From: Streptomyces sp. NBC_01381
GTDB lineage: Bacteria; Actinomycetota; Actinomycetes; Streptomycetales; Streptomycetaceae
Assembly (NCBI RefSeq): GCF_026340305.1
Contig: NZ_JAPEPI010000001.1
Coordinates: forward strand, 2,604,001 to 2,668,000
Direction of reading: 5' to 3'
DNA: 64,000 bases
Positions within the stretch are counted from its first letter, which is position 1, and every line of letters starts with the position of its first letter. Of the stretch, positions 26,700 through 34,815 are shown piece by piece. The position numbers and the translations under genes are program-made. The notes under the pieces were generated by a model, which had not been told where the DNA came from, made no database searches, and worked only from the letters and a program-made list of their open reading frames with translations.

Positions 26700-27734
26700 T
26701 CACATCGTGGTGGGTTGCAGGGCGCTTGGTGACGTATCGCCATTCGGACGGTCCGGCTCCGCTGCTGAATCCAGTCCTCCGGACCCATTTGCCCCACTAT
26801 TGGACCGCCGTCCCCTGACGACGAGCACGACTCCCGCGGCGGTGAGCAGCGCACCCAGCGCACCCGCACCCACGGGCAGCGTCGTGCCCACCAGCTTCAG
26901 CCGGCTGCTGTCGTCGTCGGCGAGACCGACCTGCGTCTTCTGCGTCTTGGCCGTGAACGCGATGCGCTTGCTGTCGAGCAGCACCGTCGCGTCCTTCTCG
27001 GAGCCCGGCGCGCGCAGTGTCTTGCGGGGCCCGACCGCCGCGTAGATGATCCGGCCCGTGGTCTTGTCGGCCACCAGCTCCACGCCGTGGTTGGCGTACC
27101 ACTCCTCGGCCAGCACATTGCTGCGCTTGGGCTGTCCGACCAGGCGCCCCGGCACGAGCCGGGTCCCGGTCTTGGTGGGCTTCACCTTGGCGGTGAAGCG
27201 GTAGCCCTCGTACCCCTGGATCTTCTTCGTGCCGCGGAAGGTCAGCGGGACGGTCGCACCCAGGGTGTTGTCCCACCAGACGTACGAGCGTTTCTCCACG
27301 TCGAAGGGGAACTTGAGGTAGGCCTCGCCCTCGAAGTACGGCTTCTCGCCGCAGCAGTGCACCGGCCTGTTGGTCTCCCGGTCGGTGACCCAGCGCTCCT
27401 GGGTGAACAGGAGCGAGTCGTGCGGGTCCGCGGCCGGCAGGGACTTGTCGGGATCGACCGACGTGACCACGTCCCAGACTGCGTGTTCTTTGGTGCTGTC
27501 CTCCACGTCGCCGCGTACCTGACGCGTGATCGTGAGGTTCTTGTTATGCACCGTCTTGATCTTCTTGGTGTCGAAATAACTGCCTTTGCCCTTGAAGACC
27601 GTAATGGTGTCGATGTCGACCGGCGTGCGTTTTGCCCGTGGCTCGACGTACCACGCGAGCAGCGGTGCCAGGACGAGCAGGAAGACGCCGAGTCCCAGGA
27701 GGACCAGCGAGAGGGGCGAGGCTGTGCGGCGCAT
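26700..27734 (-). CDS. DUF3068 (PorA-family) membrane-anchored exported protein
   Basis: This 344-residue protein has an N-terminal membrane helix (SLVLLGLGVFLLVLAPLLAW), a large extracytoplasmic beta-rich domain (VDIDTITVFKGKGSYFDT, then YEGYRFTAKV) and a second helix near residues 285-305, followed by a polar tail. This fits DUF3068. Its cysteine pair HCCGEKPY is unusual for an exported domain. A well-placed AGGAG lies six bases before the ATG. DUF3068 genes often travel with envelope glycosyltransferases. It is upstream of, and in the same direction as, the glycan operon. Confidence 0.85.
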   Translation of the reverse strand: MRRTASPLSLVLLGLGVFLLVLAPLLAWYVEPRAKRTPVDIDTITVFKGKGSYFDTKKIKTVHNKNLTITRQVRGDVEDSTKEHAVWDVVTSVDPDKSLPAADPHDSLLFTQERWVTDRETNRPVHCCGEKPYFEGEAYLKFPFDVEKRSYVWWDNTLGATVPLTFRGTKKIQGYEGYRFTAKVKPTKTGTRLVPGRLVGQPKRSNVLAEEWYANHGVELVADKTTGRIIYAAVGPRKTLRAPGSEKDATVLLDSKRIAFTAKTQKTQVGLADDDSSRLKLVGTTLPVGAGALGALLTAAGVVLVVRGRRSNSGANGSGGLDSAAEPDRPNGDTSPSALQPTTM

Positions 27735-27785
27735 CCGGCACTCCTGATGGCGGGGGCGAAGGTTACCGAGCCGTATGGGGCCGGA

Positions 27786-27815
27786 ACGCTAGGCGGACCC
27801 TTGACTTTGTGTCAA
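27786..27815 (-). promoter_or_regulatory. Consensus promoter of the DUF3068 gene with overlapping palindrome
   Basis: On the minus strand, TTGACA (27815-27810) and TAGCGT (27791-27786) are separated by 18 bases, close to the principal-sigma consensus. Transcription would start near 27779, about 45 bases before the ATG. The -35 box forms part of a palindrome, TTGAC-TTTGT-GTCAA, at 27801-27815, a likely repressor site. Confidence 0.6.
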
Positions 27816-27924
27816 TGCATTGATGAAACTGTGCTCTCGCCGGGCGGGGCCGGTAAAGGACTGTGCGAACACCAGCTGTGCGACCAGGGTGGGGACGACC
27901 TCCAGCAGAGAGGCTGACCCTGAC

Positions 27925-28080
27925 ATGCACCGATTGCTCGCCGCAGGACTGACCGCGGTGGCCGCCGCCGCCCTCGCCGTGGCTGCCGCCTTCGGCCTCG
28001 TCGCTGCCCTGAACGCGACCCCGGACCAGCCCAATACGCCCCTCGTGCACTACGAGCCGCCGCGCGGGGGCAGTGAGTGA
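27925..28080 (+). CDS. DUF2613-like small membrane protein
   Basis: This 51-residue protein has a single Ala/Val-rich helix (RLLAAGLTAVAAAALAVAAA) followed by a short polar tail (LNATPDQPNTPLVHYEPP), matching the layout of DUF2613 proteins. AGAGG precedes the ATG by about 11 bases. From memory, the Mycobacterium tuberculosis homologue lies beside aftD, so the vicinity of an AftD homologue and DUF3068 here looks like a conserved neighbourhood. Its stop overlaps the following regulator's GTG (GTGA). Confidence 0.65.
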   Translation: MHRLLAAGLTAVAAAALAVAAAFGLVAALNATPDQPNTPLVHYEPPRGGSE

Positions 28081-29399
28081 CCGTGCCCGTGAGCGAGAGC
28101 CAGGGTTCGCTGTCCGTCCGTTCCGCCTGGCGGGATGTCCCGCCGATGCTGGTACGGCAGTTCGCCGCGCTCGCCCTGGACGAGGTGCCCGCGCTGGCCC
28201 AGGACATCCTGCGGGAGATCCGCGCCGAGTACCCGGGGCTTCCCGTGGTCCTCGACGACTCGGGCGAGCCGATGGCGCTCATCGGCATCCGGCGCGCCCT
28301 CGAAGGCTTCGTCCAGCAGATCGCGGCCGGCGAGGGCCGGCCGTGCTATCCGCTGGAGGTCTTCCAGGAATTCGGCCGCGGGGAGGGCCTGCACGGCCGC
28401 AGCCTCGACTCGCTGCAGGCCATCTACCGGCTCGGCGTGCGCCTCGCCTGGCGCCGCCTCGCCGAGATCGGCCAGCAGATCGAGATCCCGCCGCCCGCCA
28501 TGTACGAACTCGCCGAGTCGGGCTTCGAGTATCTCGACGGCCTGGTCGACCAGTCGGTACGCGGCTACGCCGAGGCCGCGGCCCGGCAGGCGGGCGAACG
28601 GCTGCGCCTGCAAAGGAAGTTGATGGAGCTGCTGCTCTCCGAGCGGCGCGGCGATGCCTGGACCGGGGTGCAGGGCGATTCCGCTTCCGCCGGTGGCCCG
28701 TATTCCGGTTCGGCGCAGCCGGGCGGCGCCCTCGATGAACGGGCCGCCCGCGTCGGCTGGCAGCTGCCCGAACGCGTCGCCGTCGGCGTACTGCTCAGGC
28801 CCGCGCGGGAGGCCGTGGCGCCCGCCGTCGGGCAGGGCGTGCTGCTCGACATGGAGACCGAGCAGCCCCGCATGGTCATCCCCGACCCGGACGCGGCCGG
28901 GCGCCCCGAACTGCTGCGGCGCGCCATGACGGGCTGGTCCGGCGCGATCGGCCCGCCGGTGGCGCTGGCCGACGCCGCCAAGTCGCTGCGCTGGGCGCAG
29001 GCCGCGGTCCGCCTGATGGAGCGCGGCCTGCTGCCATCCGGCGAGGTCCTGCACTGCACCGAGCACACCGAGGCCCTGGTCCTGCTGCAGCCCGAGGAGC
29101 TCATCGATGACCTGGCCCGGCGCTGCCTCGCACCCCTGGCCCACTGCGGTCCCGCACACGGCCGCCGCCTGGCCGAGACCCTCCTCGCCTGGCTGGAGAC
29201 GCGGGGCGGTGCGCCCGAAGTGGCGGCCCGGCTCGGCGTCCACCCGCAGACGGTGCGCTACCGCCTGCGGCAGATCAGGGAACTGTGGGGCGACGAGGTG
29301 GACGACCCGGACCGCCGCTTCGAGCTCGAACTGGTCCTGAGAGCAAGGAGGTTGCGGGGCGAGCTGGGACCGGTGGGCCGATCGGCGGCGCGCGGGTAG
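28077..29399 (+). CDS. PucR-family transcriptional regulator
   Basis: This 440-residue protein ends in the PucR/CdaR-type helix-turn-helix (APEVAARLGVHPQTVRYRLR, near residues 380-415). The N-terminal 380 residues contain a helical RsbR-like or sensory region, with no receiver or kinase domain. The GTG start overlaps the DUF2613-like stop, so translation is coupled. It may regulate the envelope genes next door, but nothing in the sequence proves a target. Confidence 0.88.
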   Translation: MTVPVSESQGSLSVRSAWRDVPPMLVRQFAALALDEVPALAQDILREIRAEYPGLPVVLDDSGEPMALIGIRRALEGFVQQIAAGEGRPCYPLEVFQEFGRGEGLHGRSLDSLQAIYRLGVRLAWRRLAEIGQQIEIPPPAMYELAESGFEYLDGLVDQSVRGYAEAAARQAGERLRLQRKLMELLLSERRGDAWTGVQGDSASAGGPYSGSAQPGGALDERAARVGWQLPERVAVGVLLRPAREAVAPAVGQGVLLDMETEQPRMVIPDPDAAGRPELLRRAMTGWSGAIGPPVALADAAKSLRWAQAAVRLMERGLLPSGEVLHCTEHTEALVLLQPEELIDDLARRCLAPLAHCGPAHGRRLAETLLAWLETRGGAPEVAARLGVHPQTVRYRLRQIRELWGDEVDDPDRRFELELVLRARRLRGELGPVGRSAARG

Positions 29400-29408
29400 C
29401 CTGCCGGG

Positions 29409-30257
29409 ATGGACATAGCGGTACGCGCGCAGGCAGCACTCGGCGAGGGCCCCACGTGGGACGCCGCCGCCCGGCGGCTCATCTGGGTCGACATCCTGAG
29501 CTCACGCGTCCACACCTACGACCCGTCGACCGGGCACCGCTCGGTCATGGCCACCGAACAGCACGTCGGCGCCGCCAAGCCCCGCGCGGGCGGCGGCCTG
29601 GTGGTCAACCTCCGGGACGGAGTGGGACTTTACGACGCCGCAGCCGACGGTTCCGCTTTCCGGTGGCTGCACCGCGATGTCGTACCGGGCCGCCGGGGCA
29701 ACGACGCGGCGGTCGCACCGGACGGTGCCCTCTGGGCGGGCACCATGCGCTACGACGAGACACCGGGCGCCGCCAACTTCATCCGCCTCACCGGCGACGG
29801 CACCGCCACCGAGGTGTTCGGCGACGTATCCGTGAGCAACGGCATCGGCTGGAGCCCCGACGGCCGCCTCATGTACTACATCGACACCCCGACCCGGCGC
29901 ATCGACGTACTGGACCTCGGCGACGACCGACTCCCGCGCTCCCGGCGCCCCTTGGCGGTCGTCGAGGACAGCGCCGGCTACCCCGACGGGCTCACCGTCG
30001 ACGCCGACGGCTGCGTCTGGGTCGCCCTGTGGGACGGCGCCGCCGTCCGCCGCTACACCCCGTCCGGCGCCCTGGATCGGGTGATCGAACTCCCCGTGGC
30101 GCGCCCCACCGCGTGCGCGTTCGGCGGCACCGATTTGCGGGACCTCTACATCACCAGCGCGCGCACGGGACTCGACGCGCCGCACCCGCTCTCCGGCTCG
30201 GTGCTCGTGGTGCCGGACGCGGGCCAGGGCGTGGCACAGGCGGCGTTCGCCGGATAG
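29409..30257 (+). CDS. SMP-30/gluconolactonase family lactonase
   Basis: This 282-residue six-bladed beta-propeller enzyme shows metal-ligand motifs: Glu in LGEGPTWDAAARRLIWVDI, Asn in VSNGIGWSPDGRLMYYIDT and Asp in YPDGLTVDADGCVWVALW. The family hydrolyses sugar lactones and some lactone drugs. The -10-like TAGCCT at 29397-29402 overlaps the preceding stop and lies six bases before the ATG, so a leaderless transcript is likely. No sugar-catabolic gene is adjacent. Confidence 0.92.
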   Translation: MDIAVRAQAALGEGPTWDAAARRLIWVDILSSRVHTYDPSTGHRSVMATEQHVGAAKPRAGGGLVVNLRDGVGLYDAAADGSAFRWLHRDVVPGRRGNDAAVAPDGALWAGTMRYDETPGAANFIRLTGDGTATEVFGDVSVSNGIGWSPDGRLMYYIDTPTRRIDVLDLGDDRLPRSRRPLAVVEDSAGYPDGLTVDADGCVWVALWDGAAVRRYTPSGALDRVIELPVARPTACAFGGTDLRDLYITSARTGLDAPHPLSGSVLVVPDAGQGVAQAAFAG

Positions 30258-30392
30258 CTGTGCTTTCAGGCCGGGTTGACCGAGTAGCACCACATCCACC
30301 TGGCGTTTTCCGCCGGAACATTCGATTCCGCACACAACCTTCACGGCAGTCGCTTCCTCTGTTCCCCGTGGCTCACCTAGCCTCCATGCCTC

Positions 30393-31076
30393 ATGGACTA
30401 CTGCCACCCGTGCCACAGGCACCTCAACGGCGCCCTGGCCTGCCCGGGATGCGGAACCCCGGCCGAAGCCTGCCGTGAGTACGCGGAGGCCGTCGGCGAG
30501 CAGGAAGTGGTGGACGGCCCCGAGGGTGTGTCCGACGTGGCGGCGCCGCGTGTCCGGGGCCGCCGCCGCAAGGAGCGCGGCCGCAAGGCGCACCGGCGCA
30601 GGCGCCGCAGGATCCTCCTTGCCACGGCCGGCCTCGCACTCGCCGCGGGCGGCCTGAGCCTGGCCGAGCTCGGCACCGAGGGCCCCTCCGACGACCCCAC
30701 GGCGGCGTCCGCGCCGGACGGGGACGCGGGCGAGCGCCCTTCGGCACGGGAGTCGGCGGGCCGGGACGAGGAGACGGCGTACGAGGACGGGTCCACGGCG
30801 ACCGCTTCGGCCAGCCCCACGGCATCGGCGTCCGCGACCGACAAGGACGAGGCGGCGCGGCAGAAGAAGAAGTCCGAGGAGGCCAAGGAGAGGGAGGCGG
30901 ACAAGGCGGACGACGGGGCCGATTCCCAGGCCCCGGTCACCAGCTCCGCACCGGACACCCCCGACACCCCTCAGACCACGCGCCCCGCACCCCCGCCGAC
31001 CTCGCAGAAGCCCGACCCGAAGCCGGAGCCGACCCCGTCGGAGACGTGCGACCGGTTCCTGTGGTGGTGCACGTAG
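30393..31076 (+). CDS. SCO2400-family zinc-ribbon membrane protein
   Basis: This 227-residue protein of the Streptomyces SCO2400 family opens with a zinc-ribbon-like MDYCHPCHRHLNGALACPGC. A very basic stretch (RRKERGRKAHRRRRRR) follows, then one hydrophobic helix (ILLATAGLALAAGGLSLAEL) and a disordered Ser/Thr/Pro/Glu-rich tail ending CDRFLWWCT. The topology suggests a cytoplasmic zinc finger and an external tail. TAGCCT at 30378-30383 lies nine bases before the ATG, so the leader is very short or absent. Function unknown. Confidence 0.8.
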   Translation: MDYCHPCHRHLNGALACPGCGTPAEACREYAEAVGEQEVVDGPEGVSDVAAPRVRGRRRKERGRKAHRRRRRRILLATAGLALAAGGLSLAELGTEGPSDDPTAASAPDGDAGERPSARESAGRDEETAYEDGSTATASASPTASASATDKDEAARQKKKSEEAKEREADKADDGADSQAPVTSSAPDTPDTPQTTRPAPPPTSQKPDPKPEPTPSETCDRFLWWCT

Positions 31077-31083
31077 CGCAGGC

Positions 31084-31533
31084 TCAGCCCTCGCTCTCGC
31101 CGACCATCCTGCGCAGCAGCCCGCGCAACGACAGCCGCTCCTCGTGGGTGAGCTCGGCCAGCGGCTCGCGGGCGAAGCTCAGGGATTCGCGCAGGCTCCG
31201 CGCGACCCGCCGGCCCTCGTCCGTGGGGGCGGCCAGCTTCACCCGGCGGTCGGCCGGGTCGGGGCGCCGCTCTACCAGGCCGCGCGCCTCAAGGCGGTCG
31301 ACGATCCCCGTGATGTTCGACGGCTCGCACTTCAGCTTCTGGGCTATGCGCCGCATCGGGACCGGTTCGAGCGAGAGAAGGCCGAGGACGCGCGCCTGCG
31401 CCCCGGTGAGGGCGTGCTCACCCGCCGCCTCCTCGTACTCCTCGTGGTAGCGGGCCACGACCGTGCCGATCAGCTCGACGACTTCGAGTGTCAGAGGGTC
31501 GGTGCGCGGAGGGCGGGAGCTGCTGGTGGCCAT
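31084..31533 (-). CDS. MarR-family transcriptional regulator
   Basis: This 149-residue winged-helix repressor has the recognition region QKLKCEPSNITGIVDRLEAR followed by the wing ERRPDPADRRVKLA. It has no cysteine in the first helix, unlike OhrR-type peroxide sensors; the only Cys sits in the DNA-binding helix. It is divergent from a quinone-reductase-like oxidoreductase across a 92-bp region containing a TTGA-N5-TCAA palindrome. It therefore probably represses both itself and that gene. Its -10 box lies six bases before the ATG, giving a leaderless mRNA. Confidence 0.92.
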   Translation of the reverse strand: MATSSSRPPRTDPLTLEVVELIGTVVARYHEEYEEAAGEHALTGAQARVLGLLSLEPVPMRRIAQKLKCEPSNITGIVDRLEARGLVERRPDPADRRVKLAAPTDEGRRVARSLRESLSFAREPLAELTHEERLSLRGLLRRMVGESEG

Positions 31534-31539
31534 GGCACC

Positions 31540-31567
31540 AGACTACCCGGTTACTTGACATCATCAA
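31540..31567 (-). promoter_or_regulatory. marR promoter and overlapping operator
   Basis: On the minus strand, TTGATG (31567-31562) and TAGTCT (31545-31540) have a 16-base spacer. The ATG follows after six bases. The palindrome TTGA-CATCA-TCAA at 31555-31567 covers the -35 box and is the obvious candidate for MarR binding. It also sits about 60 bp before the divergent oxidoreductase start. Confidence 0.55.
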
Positions 31568-31625
31568 ATATGTAGGCGCATGGTTGTTTCACCACATGAA
31601 GCAGTGTTCCAGGAGGACGCCCCGC

Positions 31626-32663
31626 ATGTCCGTCACCCCCGAGTCCGCAGAGCTCCCCGCCGTCAGCCGTGAATGGCACCTCGTCCGTCGCCCGCACGGC
31701 TGGCCGGTCCCGGAGGACTTCGCGCTGCGCGAGGCCCCCGTCACCGCCCCGGCCGACGGTGAGGTCCTGGTCCGCAATCTGCACTTCTCCGTGGACCCGT
31801 ACATGCGCGGCCGCATGAACGACGTGAAGTCCTACACGCCGCCGTTCAAGCTGGACCACCCCATGGAGGGCGGCGCGGTCGGCGAGGTCGTCGCATCGAA
31901 CGCCGAGGGCCTCGCCGTGGGCGACCACGTCCTGCACTTCGGCGGCTGGCGCGAGTACGCGACCTTCCCGGCCAAGCACGCCACCAAGGTGGACGGCAAG
32001 GCCGCGCCCCTCTCGGCGTACCTCGGTGTGCTGGGCATGACGGGCCTGACGGCGTACGCGGGCCTCTTCGAGGTCGCTTCCTTCAAGGAGGGCGACTCGG
32101 TCTTCGTGTCCGGCGCCGCCGGTGCCGTCGGTGCCCAGGTCGGCCAGATGGCCAGGCTCAAGGGTGCGTCGCGGGTCGTCGGCTCGGCGGGCTCGGACGA
32201 GAAGGTGAAGCTCCTGGTGGAGGAGTACGGCTTCGACGCGGCGTTCAACTACAAGGACCCGCGCCCGGTGGTCGAGCAGCTGAAGGAGGCCGCTCCCGAC
32301 GGGATCGACGTCTACTTCGACAATGTCGGCGGCGAGCACCTCGAGGCGGCCATCAGCCGGATGAACGTGCACGGCCGCGCCACCATCTGCGGCATGATCG
32401 CCGGCTACAACGACACCGAGCCGACGCCGGGCCCGCGCAACATGGCCATGATCATCGGCAAGCGCCTTCGCCTGCAGGGCGTGCTCGTCGGCGACCACGC
32501 CGCGCTGCAGCCGCAGTTCGTCGCGGAGGTCGGCGGCTGGATCCGTTCCGGCGAGCTCAAGTACAACGAGACCTTCGTCGAGGGCGTCGAGAACGGCGTG
32601 GAGGCGTTCCTCGGCATGCTCCGCGGCGAGAACACGGGAAAGATGATCGTTTCCCTCGTCTGA
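31626..32663 (+). CDS. NADP-dependent oxidoreductase (MDR superfamily, LTB4DH/CurA-like)
   Basis: This 345-residue zinc-independent medium-chain reductase has a nucleotide-binding motif VFVSGAAGAVGAQVGQMARL at about residues 160-180, and the N-terminal FSVDPYMRGRM signature that marks the leukotriene/prostaglandin reductase and curcumin reductase group. It probably reduces alpha,beta-unsaturated ketones with NADPH. ATG 31626 follows AGGAGG at the normal distance. In-frame upstream codons overlap the regulatory region and are unlikely to be used. Likely controlled by the divergent MarR protein. Confidence 0.92.
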   Translation: MSVTPESAELPAVSREWHLVRRPHGWPVPEDFALREAPVTAPADGEVLVRNLHFSVDPYMRGRMNDVKSYTPPFKLDHPMEGGAVGEVVASNAEGLAVGDHVLHFGGWREYATFPAKHATKVDGKAAPLSAYLGVLGMTGLTAYAGLFEVASFKEGDSVFVSGAAGAVGAQVGQMARLKGASRVVGSAGSDEKVKLLVEEYGFDAAFNYKDPRPVVEQLKEAAPDGIDVYFDNVGGEHLEAAISRMNVHGRATICGMIAGYNDTEPTPGPRNMAMIIGKRLRLQGVLVGDHAALQPQFVAEVGGWIRSGELKYNETFVEGVENGVEAFLGMLRGENTGKMIVSLV

Positions 32664-32668
32664 GCCCC

Positions 32669-32710
32669 TGTGCTGGGCCTGTGCTGGGCCCTGTGCTGGC
32701 CCTGTGCTGG
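32669..32710. repeat. Four short tandem CTGTGCTGG units
   Basis: CTGTGCTGG occurs at 32669-32677, 32679-32687, 32691-32699 and 32702-32710 with periods of 10-12 bp, directly after the oxidoreductase stop. The units differ slightly in their G/C spacers. This may be slippage-derived sequence. No stable hairpin is obvious. Confidence 0.6.
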
Positions 32711-32820
32711 GCCTCCTGAGACGGGCGGCAGATGGCCACCTTCCGGCATCCGATAAAGTCTTTCCAAAATGCCGCACTGTGGGCGCGCAGAGCGGCTCGT
32801 CTCAGGAGGAACCGGCACTT

Positions 32821-33249
32821 ATGTCCATCCAGCAGATCGACGTCAAGTACACCGCCGTCGCCACCGCCGAGAACGGCCGTGACGGCCGCGTCGCCACCGA
32901 CGACGGCAAGCTCGACGTCGTCGTCAACCCGCCGAAGGAGATGGGCGGCAGCGGCGCCGGCACCAACCCCGAGCAGCTCTTCGCGGCCGGCTACAGCGCC
33001 TGCTTCCAGGGCGCGCTCGGTGTGGTCGCCCGCAAGGCGAGCGCCGACATCTCCGGCTCGACCGTGACCGCGAAGGTCGGCATCGGCCAGAACGAGGCCG
33101 GCGGCTTCGGCCTGGAGGTCGCGATCACCGCCTCCATACCGAACGTGGACGCGGCCACCGCGCAGTCCCTGATCGAGCAGGCCCACCAGGTGTGCCCGTA
33201 CTCGAGCGCCACGCGCGGCAACATCAAGGTGGAGCTGGCGACCGCCTGA
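32821..33249 (+). CDS. ohr: Organic hydroperoxide resistance protein (Ohr/OsmC family)
   Basis: This 142-residue thiol peroxidase detoxifies organic hydroperoxides. The two redox cysteines are Cys61 (AAGYSACFQGAL) and Cys125 (AHQVCPYSSATRGN), both in the Ohr-type context. The N terminus NGRDGRVATDDGKLDV is also typical. AGGAGGAA precedes ATG 32821. No OhrR-type operator is evident upstream, and the nearby MarR gene lacks the OhrR sensor cysteine. The gene is followed by a strong 12-bp hairpin. Confidence 0.95.
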   Translation: MSIQQIDVKYTAVATAENGRDGRVATDDGKLDVVVNPPKEMGGSGAGTNPEQLFAAGYSACFQGALGVVARKASADISGSTVTAKVGIGQNEAGGFGLEVAITASIPNVDAATAQSLIEQAHQVCPYSSATRGNIKVELATA

Positions 33250-33272
33250 CCCGCACTGCGCGTACGTGACGA

Positions 33273-33302
33273 GGGCCGCACCCCGAAGCAGGGGTGCGGC
33301 CC
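33273..33302. terminator. 12-bp hairpin between convergent genes
   Basis: GGGCCGCACCCC (33273-33284) and its exact complement (33291-33302) enclose a 6-base loop. It lies 23 bp after the Ohr stop and 52 bp before the end of the convergent serine-hydrolase gene, so it can stop transcription from both sides. Confidence 0.8.
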
Positions 33303-33354
33303 TATGTCATGCGGTCCGGCAGGTCAGCCTTCCCCCGGTCGGCCAGTGCCCCGG

Positions 33355-34512
33355 TCAGCCGGTGACCGCCGCCGTGTGGATGGCCCGTACGAGACGCGCG
33401 TCCTCCGGGGGCGGTCCGCCGGGGAAGGGGAACCTGCGCCGCGTATAGCCGTACGCGAGCCCGCTGCGCGGATCGGCGAAGGCCTGCGAGCCGCCCACGC
33501 CCTTGTGCCCGATGGAACCCGCGCCGAGGAACGGGTACCCGGCTTCGGCGGTGTTCTGGAACCCCACCCCGAACGATTTATGGGCCTGCGTCACCAAGTC
33601 GTACCCATTGGAGTGGATCTGCCCGAACTCGGCCACGGTGTCCGGCTTCAGGAGCGGCTCCCGCCCGTCGAGCCCGCCGACCGCCGCCGCGTACATCCCG
33701 GCGAGACCGCGCGCGGAGGCGACACCGCCGACGGAGGCGGGCCCCTTGGCGCGTACGAGGCGGGAGTTGGGGAGTGACTCCAGGTCGGTGGGCTGTGCGC
33801 CGTTGCGGTTGAAGGCGATGGAGTTCAGGGTGTCCGGCTGCGGCGGCTGTGCGTCGAGGAAGGCGCGCTCCGTGGCCGACGGGATCATCGGAAGCACGGA
33901 GCGGAAGCGGGGCTCTTCCGCCTCGGGGAGGCCGAGGTGGAAGTCAAGACCGTAGGGGGCGCGGACACGCTCTTCGTAGATGTCCTGCAAGGTCCGCCCG
34001 GTGACCCGGAAGACGACTTCACCGGCGAGCGCGCCGATGGAGAGCGCGTGATAGCCGAAGGCGGTACCGGGGCGCCAGTAGGGCCGCTGGGTCGCGAGGC
34101 GGGCGGCGATGGCGCGGTCGTCGGCGAGCTCCTCCGGAGTGAAGCCGGTGTCTGCGCCGACGACACCCGCGCGGTGCGAGAGCAGCTCCCTCAGAGTGAC
34201 GCCGCCCTTGCCCTCGGCGGCGAACTCCGGCCAGTAGTGGGCCACTTCCCTGTCGAGGTCGAGGACCCCGTCCTGCACGAGCAGGGCGGTCGTGAGGTGG
34301 GCGGCGCCCTTGGTGGACGAGTACACCCCGAAGAGCGTGTCACCGTCCGTGTCGGGCCCCACCCACAGGTCGACGACCCGCCTCCCCTTTACGTACGCGG
34401 CGAGCTGCGCGGCATGCTCGGGCTTCTCCCCGGCGAGGAGAGCGGCGAACTCGCCCCGAACGGCTTCGTATCCGGCTGCGGTGGTGCCGTGCACCTTGAT
34501 CTCACGGGTCAT
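33355..34512 (-). CDS. Serine hydrolase of the beta-lactamase/EstA family
   Basis: This 385-residue cytoplasmic esterase-type enzyme has the SxxK motif SSTKG (about residues 70-74) with Tyr in GYHALSIG as the second catalytic residue. A third-motif-like HKGVGG lies near residues 335-340. There is no signal peptide. Members hydrolyse esters or amides rather than beta-lactams. ATG 34512 follows GGGGAAGAAGAG; the 25 upstream in-frame codons cross a hairpin and are not expected to be translated. Confidence 0.88.
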   Translation of the reverse strand: MTREIKVHGTTAAGYEAVRGEFAALLAGEKPEHAAQLAAYVKGRRVVDLWVGPDTDGDTLFGVYSSTKGAAHLTTALLVQDGVLDLDREVAHYWPEFAAEGKGGVTLRELLSHRAGVVGADTGFTPEELADDRAIAARLATQRPYWRPGTAFGYHALSIGALAGEVVFRVTGRTLQDIYEERVRAPYGLDFHLGLPEAEEPRFRSVLPMIPSATERAFLDAQPPQPDTLNSIAFNRNGAQPTDLESLPNSRLVRAKGPASVGGVASARGLAGMYAAAVGGLDGREPLLKPDTVAEFGQIHSNGYDLVTQAHKSFGVGFQNTAEAGYPFLGAGSIGHKGVGGSQAFADPRSGLAYGYTRRRFPFPGGPPPEDARLVRAIHTAAVTG

Positions 34513-34542
34513 GCACTCTTCTTCCCCAACCCGCCCCTTCCC

Positions 34543-34573
34543 GAAAGATCCGCCGCTTCGCGGCGGATCTTTC
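34543..34573. terminator. 14-bp perfect hairpin
   Basis: GAAAGATCCGCCGC (34543-34556) and its complement (34560-34573) enclose a TTC loop. It lies downstream of the minus-strand carboxypeptidase gene and just upstream of the serine-hydrolase start, so it probably ends the carboxypeptidase transcript. Confidence 0.6.
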
Positions 34574-34752
34574 CCGCCCTCCCCCAAGCTCTTAATGAGC
34601 AGGGGGGACCCCCTTCCCGATTGCCCGGCAGCGGTCCCAGCCTGCCGACACGCCGTCGTCGGCCGCGCCGCCGTACCGCCGCTTCGCGGCGAGTTTCCCG
34701 CCCACCCGCCCGATACCCGGCACTTGCCCGCCCACCCATCGGTAGGTCTTCG

Positions 34753-34815
34753 AGCCCGGCCGCAGGTATTTCAGCCCGTCCGGCGTTTGAGGACGAACTC
34801 GGCGAAGCCGGTGAT
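34753..34815. repeat. Dispersed intergenic repeat, copy 2
   Basis: 34770-34815 repeats 3853-3898 with one mismatch over 46 bp, and the flanking AGCCCGGCCG block is shared as well. The left inverted arm seen with copy 1 is largely missing here. Confidence 0.7.

Noticed and set aside
31084..33249. MarR protein as OhrR controlling ohr
   Set aside because: It lacks the N-terminal sensor cysteine of OhrR, is over 1 kb from ohr, and no OhrR-type palindrome was seen before ohr.
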